Below are positions 1-4,083 of a stretch of DNA of 5,690 bases, in pieces. The stretch comes from an uncultured Roseburia sp. (lineage in GTDB: Bacteria > Bacillota > Clostridia > Lachnospirales > Lachnospiraceae), in the NCBI GenBank assembly GCA_900548205.1, contig URJS01000097.1, forward strand, positions 1-5,690. The letters are read 5' to 3'. Below the pieces are notes generated by a model. That model searched no databases. It worked only from the letters and a program-made list of their open reading frames with translations, and was not told where the DNA came from. The translations under genes were made by a program, and so were the position numbers. Each line of letters begins with the position of its first letter. Position 1 is the first letter of the stretch.

Positions 1-31
1 AAGTATAACACCATACATGATATTTGGCTAG

Positions 32-523
32 TTATTTATTTAATGTTGTACTAGTCCATGCAGCCATTAAGGCAGCTGGACCAGCAGCTGCTGCAGTTCC
101 TAACACGGCAAAAACACCTCCTGTTAAATCTTGATTAGAAAGATAAAAACGTTCAGCTCGTGTAGTGGGTAAAGTTTTACTCAGTTCTGGTGGCTGGTAC
201 GTTCCATCAAGAATAGTGTGAAAATCACTTATCTGCTGATCGCTAAATCCGTAACCAGCTGATAATTCTTTATCAGACAGATCAGTTCTTAAAGCATTTT
301 TAGCTTCATTAAAATAAATATGATCTGAAACGTTCATAATTTTTCCAACTAAATCGCCATCAAGACCATATTCATTTAATACTTCTACATAATCTGTATT
401 AGTGCTTGGAGCAGATGGTGGAGTTTCCGATTTTGCAAAAGTTGGCTGAGCATATAAGAGAACCATTGCTAATGATAAGAAAACACTTATAACCTTTTTA
501 AATTTCTTATTTTTTATACTCAT
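32..523 (-). CDS. Sec-exported small protein with hydrophobic C-terminal peptide; candidate antimicrobial or signalling peptide precursor
   Basis: The encoded protein is 163 residues. A longer frame opens at a TTG (542-544), but ATG at 521-523 is chosen because AGAAAGGGG lies 7 bases before it. Residues 1-30 form a Sec signal peptide: a Lys-rich N-region, the hydrophobic core VISVFLSLAMVLL, and a likely signal peptidase I site after PTFA (residue 30). Residues 31-125 are hydrophilic and Asp/Glu/Ser-rich, with a segment around 88-105 (LSAGYGFSDQQISDF) of a kind common in clostridial secreted proteins. Residues 133-158 are Gly/Ala-rich and strongly hydrophobic (VFAVLGTAAAAGPAALMAAW), ending in TSTTLNK. 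There is no cysteine. Signal peptide, polar pro-region and hydrophobic C-terminal peptide together recall SdpC-type toxin precursors, but I cannot show homology. Arg122 and Arg125 are possible cleavage points. The gene is clearly more AT-rich than its neighbours. No partner or immunity gene is visible. An ordinary small exported protein is the alternative. The ORF and export are confident; the function is not. Confidence 0.8.
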   Translation of the reverse strand: MSIKNKKFKKVISVFLSLAMVLLYAQPTFAKSETPPSAPSTNTDYVEVLNEYGLDGDLVGKIMNVSDHIYFNEAKNALRTDLSDKELSAGYGFSDQQISDFHTILDGTYQPPELSKTLPTTRAERFYLSNQDLTGGVFAVLGTAAAAGPAALMAAWTSTTLNK

Positions 524-540
524 AAAAAGCCCCTTTCTGA
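524..540 (-). promoter_or_regulatory. Ribosome binding site deciding the ATG start of the peptide precursor
   Basis: On the minus strand the bases before ATG (521-523) read AGAAAGGGGCTTTTT. The purine block AAAGGGG is 6 nt from the ATG. The same block would lie inside the coding region if translation began at the upstream TTG, so it argues for the ATG. Confidence 0.75.
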
Positions 541-546
541 ACAAGC

Positions 547-579
547 TTATGGGGGATTAAAAAATAGAACCTTATACAA
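547..579 (-). CDS. Possible 10-codon leader ORF upstream of the peptide precursor
   Basis: On the minus strand a near-perfect Shine-Dalgarno, GAGGAGGTGG (583-592), is followed by a TTG codon that opens a 10-codon frame reading MYKVLFFNPP and ending in TAA. It lies inside the predicted 5' leader of the 163-residue precursor, 23 nt before that gene's ATG. A strong ribosome site with no other long ORF behind it suggests either a translated leader peptide, perhaps coupling or regulating the downstream gene, or a remnant. An ATG overlapping the SD (593-595) opens a different frame of 29 codons, but nothing resembling a ribosome site precedes it. There is no conservation evidence; this is a weak call based on the SD alone. 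Confidence 0.25.
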   Translation of the reverse strand: MYKVLFFNPP

Positions 580-629
580 CGGAACCACCTCCTCATTATT
601 TTATACACATACTATAATTTATATATCTA

Positions 630-658
630 ACTATATCATCTCAGGGCACCATTCTCAA
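630..658 (-). promoter_or_regulatory. Sigma-A-type promoter of the peptide precursor
   Basis: On the minus strand TTGAGA (653-658) and TATAGT (630-635) are separated by 17 bp. TGA directly before the -10 supplies an extended -10 (TGN). Transcription would start near 623, giving a leader of about 100 nt before the ATG at 523. Both hexamers are close to consensus and the spacing is optimal. Confidence 0.65.
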
Positions 659-837
659 CAAATAAATATATGCTTTCTTTCCGTTTCTGACGAGTGTACT
701 GTCTCGTTCACTTTCAATAGTGGCACAGAATGGATTTTCGGCCTGTAAGGCGGGGGAATGAGTCGGCGTCGTCGATTGACGACACTAATACAATGGAGCA
801 TAGGGAATCATCCTTTGGCGCTGTTTTTGCATTTGCG
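659..837. other. Intergenic gap, no gene recognised
   Basis: This gap lies between the 3' end of the lipoprotein gene and the promoter of the peptide precursor. I see no credible coding region. A perfect 6-bp inverted repeat (GTCGTC, 4-nt loop, GACGAC) lies at 768-783 and a small GCCT/AGGC hairpin at about 740-752. Neither is followed by a U-tract on either strand, so no canonical terminator for the lipoprotein operon is identified. Base composition changes here from the mixed-GC operon to the AT-rich precursor region. Confidence 0.6.
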
Positions 838-2568
838 TCAGTTCTCCTGAAAAACGGGCAGGGAGCATAAAACATCAATAAATTCCTGCTGCGATAAATT
901 CTCACTTCTTACGCGATACCCCACATCCTGCTCCATAAATTCTGCAACATAGCAGGGAACATGTCCTACCGGCTGATCGCCGCCCTCATAGTAGGGGGAC
1001 TGGTATGCGCCGATCGTCAGAGGGATTGACTGAAGCGTCGAGGCTTCCGTCGCATCGTATTGATAGAGCACGTCTGACTGCGGCAGCTTGTGCTTTGATA
1101 CCTCGATCACCAGCGTTTTTGGCAGAGGGTTATATTCCTCGGAAAAGGAATCGCTGTAAAAGAGACCGAAGTTATCAAAAACGAGGGAATCATTCTCATA
1201 GGCAACGGTCCAGTACATCGTATCATTGACCGTCTCCGAGAGAAACGTATCGGAGTAAGGTGTCTTACCAAGTGTCAGTCCGGCAGGGACATAGGAGGGA
1301 GTGAAGGAAACGCCCAAATAGTCTGTGACCTGTGCCATATCCCATTGCTCGGTTCGCGCAGAGTCGCTGAAATAAGCGATGTCGCTCTCTGCAGTCGTAT
1401 AGTCATTAAAATATAACATGCCGTCCGGCAGTTCGACCTTCGCCTGAAATTCCTCCGGCAGTACCAAATCGGAGGACTGTGCCGATACATAAGGAAGACA
1501 CTGCATGAAAAAGGCTTCTAATTCCGCATCGTTAAGCGCTGCACTTACTTCATAATAAATGCCGAGCGCCGGCTCCAGGTAGGTAAGGGTTGTCAGCTCA
1601 TTTTTCGTGCTTGTTACAACCCCATTTCCCTCAAAATCATGGTAGAGGGAGAGAAGCGGGGAGACGATCAGCTGTATGGTGACAGGTGTATCGCCGCCCA
1701 GCGTGGCATAAAGCGCCCGCACGTCCTGCTCCGGGATGTGGACGGCGCTTGCGTTCAGCGGTCCGTAGGAGGCGGACAAGGCATTCGATAGATAAAAGTA
1801 GTTGCCAAACCGATCCTGCAGCTCTGCTAAGGACAGCTCCTTTAGGTCATAGGTTTTGCCCTTTAGGGTCAGGGAGTCTGGGGAGATGGCATAGTCCGAT
1901 TTCTGGAATAAGGGCTCTCCGTCATAGCTGACATAGGATAATTCACTGTTGGATGCTGTCTGATATTGCCAGACCTTAAAATAAAGCTCCTGTAGGGAGG
2001 AGAGCAGGGAGTCGGCGTAGGTATGCATGGTTTCCTGCGAAAAGTCTGCGGCGTCCATATCGTTTTCTTCAAAATCAGCGTTGGCATACTGAGAAACATA
2101 ATCTCCGGTGCGCTCCTTCAAAACGGCGTCATTTAAGGAGAAGCTCTGCGAAAAAGAACTCTTGATCTGCTCGGCAGTCTCCTCGTAGATAAGCTTATAA
2201 TGAAGCGCTTCCAAGAAGGCGTCCTCACTTCCATACTGTTCCAGTGCCTTTTCCTGAAAGAGAGACTGGTCGAGAGCCAATAATTCCTCATATCTTGCCT
2301 GCACATCCTCCTCACTGACGGAAACGGAAAAGTCGTCCGCCTTTTGAAGCGTTACAAGCTCAAGCACCATACCTTCCAGGGTTTCTGCCTCGGTCAGTCC
2401 TTTTTCCTTATATTTGTCAGAGATTTTATCAAATTCCTCCTGATAGACCCCTTCTCCGTTGACAGTCAGCAGAATATCTTTTTCGGGAATATCCTGACTT
2501 GCTCCCGTACTGGAACAGCCGGCAAGCGACAAGCAAATTGCCAAAGCGGGGATAATTAATTTTTTCAT
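838..2568 (-). CDS. Lipoprotein with SurA/PrsA-like N-terminal domain and extracytoplasmic C-terminal domain
   Basis: The encoded protein is 576 residues. ATG at 2566-2568 is preceded by AAGGAGG with 9-nt spacing. Residues 1-18 form a lipoprotein signal: Lys2-Lys3, a hydrophobic core, and lipobox LAGC with lipidated Cys18. Residues 31-165 (ILLTVNGEGVYQEEFDKISD, then acidic helices) resemble the N-terminal chaperone domain of SurA/PrsA foldases. No parvulin-type isomerase domain follows, so any role would be as a chaperone or holdase. Residues 205-370 are a beta-rich region I do not recognise. Residues 412-576 (from VTDYLGVSFTPSYVPAGLTL) resemble extracytoplasmic domains of the DUF4367/anti-sigma-associated kind; this link is from memory of the pattern. 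The mature protein is acidic and lacks further membrane segments, so it should sit on the outer face of the membrane. It lies 81 bp downstream of the secreted metalloprotease, probably in the same transcript, which suggests help in folding or control of that enzyme. Lipoprotein status is confident; function is inferred. Confidence 0.88.
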   Translation of the reverse strand: MKKLIIPALAICLSLAGCSSTGASQDIPEKDILLTVNGEGVYQEEFDKISDKYKEKGLTEAETLEGMVLELVTLQKADDFSVSVSEEDVQARYEELLALDQSLFQEKALEQYGSEDAFLEALHYKLIYEETAEQIKSSFSQSFSLNDAVLKERTGDYVSQYANADFEENDMDAADFSQETMHTYADSLLSSLQELYFKVWQYQTASNSELSYVSYDGEPLFQKSDYAISPDSLTLKGKTYDLKELSLAELQDRFGNYFYLSNALSASYGPLNASAVHIPEQDVRALYATLGGDTPVTIQLIVSPLLSLYHDFEGNGVVTSTKNELTTLTYLEPALGIYYEVSAALNDAELEAFFMQCLPYVSAQSSDLVLPEEFQAKVELPDGMLYFNDYTTAESDIAYFSDSARTEQWDMAQVTDYLGVSFTPSYVPAGLTLGKTPYSDTFLSETVNDTMYWTVAYENDSLVFDNFGLFYSDSFSEEYNPLPKTLVIEVSKHKLPQSDVLYQYDATEASTLQSIPLTIGAYQSPYYEGGDQPVGHVPCYVAEFMEQDVGYRVRSENLSQQEFIDVLCSLPVFQEN

Positions 2569-2577
2569 GGTTCGTGT

Positions 2578-2584
2578 CCTCCTT
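2578..2584 (-). promoter_or_regulatory. Ribosome binding site of the lipoprotein gene
   Basis: AAGGAGG on the minus strand, 9 nt before ATG (2566-2568). It starts only 4 nt after the 35-nt palindrome at 2589-2623, so folding of that hairpin could affect ribosome access. Confidence 0.8.
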
Positions 2585-2588
2585 AACG

Positions 2589-2623
2589 CCGTATAAAGGG
2601 GACGCGGCGTCCCCTTTATACGG
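2589..2623. repeat. Perfect 35-nt palindrome between protease and lipoprotein genes
   Basis: Two 17-bp arms (CCGTATAAAGGGGACGC and its exact complement) flank a single central base at 2606. In RNA this would be a very stable hairpin with a small GC-rich loop. It sits 27 nt after the protease stop and 4 nt before the lipoprotein ribosome site. Neither strand has a U-tract after the stem, so it is not a canonical intrinsic terminator. It could stabilise the protease mRNA 3' end, attenuate expression of the downstream gene, be a processing site, or be a copy of a dispersed palindromic repeat. Confidence 0.85.
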
Positions 2624-2649
2624 TTGGTACAATCTGATACAGCAGCTGT

Positions 2650-3354
2650 TTAGTATTTATTTTTTGCGTTGCTCCACTGACTGCTGTGCGAGGAGCAAAG
2701 ATGTTCAAACAAGCTCCAGTTCTGATCCCAGCCCTGCTTCATAACACAGCTGTTTGTGCAGTGCTCAAGCCCGTATGTATGTCCGACCTCGTGCTGTGCG
2801 CTCTTGCAGTTCTGCGTATAGTTGTGGTCAAATACAAGCGCGTAGGGCTGATTTAAGTATGCTACGCCAAAGGTAACGCTGTTTCCTGTATCAACGACCG
2901 GTCCGGCGAAGGCGATCATAAGATCCGCGTTCCCTTTTCCTACATTATTTGTTGCATCTGCCAACACACTGCCTGAGTTGCCCGTATTACCGGCAGACCA
3001 ATTCGGCTGTGAAGCGGAGTAAAAATCAATTCCAAATTGCTTCGCCAAATAATCGTCAATGCGTTCAACCACCCTGTTTGCCTGATAATAGTAGTCGCTG
3101 TAGCGGCTGCGCCAGGAGGATTCCAGCGGGGACTGTATGTTGACGTTGATGGAAGCCGCTCTGCTGAGCACCTGGCTGTCTTCCCAGTTTGGCTCTGCAT
3201 TCGGCAGCTCCGGCGGGATACTCCGAAAGCCTGTCATCTGGTTGTCCACACATTCGATGACTTCCCATGAGTCTGTGGTTTCTGCAAATGCAGTTGTGGA
3301 AAATGCAGTCATACATAAAGTGCATGCGGTAAGCGCCGTAATCAGTTTTTTCAT
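2650..3354 (-). CDS. Secreted archaemetzincin-like zinc metalloprotease
   Basis: The encoded protein is 234 residues. In-frame ATGs lie further upstream (3397-3399 and 3364-3366), but ATG at 3352-3354 has GGAG 6 nt before it and begins a clean signal peptide (MKKLITALTAC... TAFA, cleavage after Ala24). The active site is HEVGHTYGLEH (residues 188-198), the metzincin HExxHxxGxxH signature: His188, His192 and His198 bind zinc and Glu189 is the catalytic base. The Met-turn is CVM (Met205). Cys199, Cys203 and Cys220, followed by His223, occupy the places of the second, structural zinc site of archaemetzincins (family M54), where four cysteines are usual. The preceding segment (ADLMIAFAGPV, then FGVAYLNQPYALVFDHNY) also fits that family. 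M54 enzymes are mostly cytoplasmic, so a Sec signal is notable. The cysteines could form disulfides instead. The substrate is unknown. The gene is first in a probable operon with the lipoprotein at 838-2568. Metzincin class is confident; M54 kinship is moderate. Confidence 0.9.
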   Translation of the reverse strand: MKKLITALTACTLCMTAFSTTAFAETTDSWEVIECVDNQMTGFRSIPPELPNAEPNWEDSQVLSRAASINVNIQSPLESSWRSRYSDYYYQANRVVERIDDYLAKQFGIDFYSASQPNWSAGNTGNSGSVLADATNNVGKGNADLMIAFAGPVVDTGNSVTFGVAYLNQPYALVFDHNYTQNCKSAQHEVGHTYGLEHCTNSCVMKQGWDQNWSLFEHLCSSHSSQWSNAKNKY

Positions 3355-3440
3355 AAAATTCTCCATTTCTGAGCGGTCTGTCACAGAGAGAATATGCAAA
3401 GAGCAGTTCTGCGTTTGTCATATAAGCTATCTGTTTTCGC

Positions 3441-3536
3441 TCAGAAACAAATAGCTGCGTGAAAAATAAGCATTGCAATGTTATTCTGCACACGGTCTCT
3501 CCTGCGATATGATCCAGCGACAAAAAAATCCTTCAT
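3441..3536 (-). CDS. Possible 31-residue small ORF upstream of the protease
   Basis: On the minus strand an ATG at 3534-3536 overlaps the stop of the 5-codon ORF at 3533-3550 (TTATGA), the classic arrangement for translational coupling. The frame encodes 31 residues beginning MKDFFVAGSYRRRDR and ending FHAAICF. It is basic in the middle and hydrophobic at the end, with no recognised family. The only support is the coupling geometry and the strong ribosome site ahead of the 5-codon ORF. It may be chance. Confidence 0.15.
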   Translation of the reverse strand: MKDFFVAGSYRRRDRVQNNIAMLIFHAAICF

Positions 3537-3550
3537 AAGAAACGAAACAT
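3533..3550 (-). CDS. Possible 5-codon minigene or leader (MFRFL) with strong ribosome site
   Basis: On the minus strand AGAAAGAGGTGAT (3555-3567) is an excellent Shine-Dalgarno placed 4 nt before ATG (3548-3550). The frame reads MFRFL and stops at TGA. A minus-strand TATAAT lies upstream at 3609-3614, so a transcript could cover it. It may be a leader peptide for the protease operon, or the decayed start of a lost gene whose frame was shifted. Weak call. Confidence 0.25.
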   Translation of the reverse strand: MFRFL

Positions 3551-3608
3551 GGGAATCACCTCTTTCTGAAATGTAAAACAAATCGTGTAGGGCTTGTTCC
3601 TAGTATTA

Positions 3609-3614
3609 ATTATA
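3609..3614 (-). promoter_or_regulatory. Candidate -10 element for the protease operon
   Basis: A perfect TATAAT on the minus strand, about 255 nt before the protease ATG. No good -35 lies 16-18 bp upstream (best hexamers TCATAT or GTCATA), so it would need an activator or another sigma contact. A second weak possibility, TTGTTT with CTTATA near 3420-3450, lies closer to the gene. Confidence 0.35.
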
Positions 3615-3669
3615 TGCTGGGGAAATTCATGATATGACTGTTTTTTACAAAATAATAAATATTTTTTGT

Positions 3670-3693
3670 TCCGGCAGCTATTCAAAAGCCGGA
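3670..3693. repeat. Small inverted repeat in the divergent region
   Basis: TCCGGC and GCCGGA are separated by 12 nt, the only GC-rich hairpin in an AT-rich stretch. It lies inside a wider 8-bp inverted repeat (3632-3639 with 3704-3711). Neither strand has a U-tract, so a terminator is unlikely. A regulator site or structured leader is possible. Confidence 0.4.
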
Positions 3694-3762
3694 CGACATG
3701 GTTAGTCATATTTAATAAGAAGAAACGTGGTACCAAAGAACCATTTTGTGGAAGATTCCATA

Positions 3763-3791
3763 TTTTAAAACATACAGAAATTGTATATAAT
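3763..3791 (+). promoter_or_regulatory. Candidate sigma-A-type promoter of the MCP
   Basis: TATAAT at 3786-3791 is a perfect -10. The hexamer 17 bp upstream (3763-3768, TTTTAA) is a poor -35. Transcription would start near 3798, giving a leader of about 88 nt. I see no motility sigma-D type element (TAAA and CCGATAT-like boxes) in this stretch. Confidence 0.45.
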
Positions 3792-3870
3792 AAGGACAAT
3801 CAACTAGGAAGGTCTTAAGCAGCCCAGACCGCAGAAAAGCGGCGGAGAAGGGCGGAGACGCGCAAATACA

Positions 3871-3880
3871 GAGGAGGAGG
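3871..3880 (+). promoter_or_regulatory. Ribosome binding site of the MCP reading frame
   Basis: GAGGAGGAGG, 5 nt before the ATG at 3886. It is a strong site and fixes the native start of the chemotaxis receptor at 3886 rather than at 4084. Confidence 0.85.
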
Positions 3881-3885
3881 CTTTT

Positions 3886-4083
3886 ATGACAATCAAAAAG
3901 CGATTAATTGTAACCTTTGCAGGAATCATATGTATGGCATTTTTGTCGATCGGGATCAGTTCCGGTTCATTGTTGGAGTCCGGCAAGAATCTGGATACGA
4001 TACAGGATGCGACGATTCCTACCATCAATGAGATCGGAATGGTAAAGAGAAACCTGATAGCAACGCTGTCAAATACGTTGTAA
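3886..4083 (+). CDS. N-terminal fragment of a methyl-accepting chemotaxis protein, ended by an in-frame TAA
   Basis: The fragment is 65 codons and starts at ATG 3886 with GAGGAGGAGG 5 nt upstream. Residues 1-6 are the basic cytoplasmic tip (MTIKKR). Residues 7-29 are TM1 (LIVTFAGIICMAFLSIGI). The rest is the first part of the extracytoplasmic sensor helix (DTIQDATIPTINEIGMVKR). It stops at TAA 4081-4083, and the same reading frame continues with no gap into the rest of the receptor, so this is the front end of one interrupted gene rather than a separate gene. Alone it would give a membrane-anchored stub without signalling function. The sense codon lost is unknown; CAA, GAA, AAA, TAC or TAT are each one base away from TAA. 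A sequencing error is the main alternative. Confidence 0.75.
   Translation: MTIKKRLIVTFAGIICMAFLSIGISSGSLLESGKNLDTIQDATIPTINEIGMVKRNLIATLSNTL

Larger units (their letters stand above)
3355..3885. other. AT-rich divergent regulatory region between protease operon and MCP
   Basis: This 531-bp gap holds no convincing long gene. Going left to right it contains a long leader for the protease (3355 to about 3602) with two very short possible ORFs (3441-3536 and 3533-3550), a minus-strand TATAAT at 3609-3614, an 8-bp inverted repeat (3632-3639 with 3704-3711) enclosing a TCCGGC/GCCGGA hairpin (3670-3693), a plus-strand TATAAT at 3786-3791, and a GC-rich purine-rich stretch leading to the MCP ribosome site. 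An 88-codon minus-strand frame (3533-3799) is open, but it has no ribosome site at its start and an atypical composition, so I do not call it. Confidence 0.5.

Noticed and set aside
113..124. Gly-Gly at residues 135-136 of the precursor as a C39-type leader cleavage site
   Set aside because: Double-glycine leaders are short N-terminal leaders used without a Sec signal. Here GG lies over 100 residues after a Sec signal, so it is probably coincidence.
768..783. Inverted repeat as terminator of the lipoprotein operon
   Set aside because: The stem is only 6 bp and no U-tract follows on either strand.
714..905. 63-codon minus-strand frame overlapping the lipoprotein 3' end
   Set aside because: It starts inside the lipoprotein coding region in another frame, lacks a ribosome site, and shows no protein-like pattern.
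3533..3799. 88-codon minus-strand open frame
   Set aside because: It has no ribosome site at its start, an unlikely mixture of residues and no domain. Its last five codons instead form the tiny MFRFL frame with a strong ribosome site.
3798..3885. Cyclic-di-GMP riboswitch upstream of the MCP
   Set aside because: Such riboswitches are common before clostridial MCPs, but the conserved core and receptor segments are not recognisable here; only a loose GACGCGCAAA similarity is present.
4081..4083. Stop decoded as pyrrolysine or selenocysteine
   Set aside because: The codon is TAA, whereas pyrrolysine uses TAG and selenocysteine uses TGA. No insertion-element hairpin is evident.
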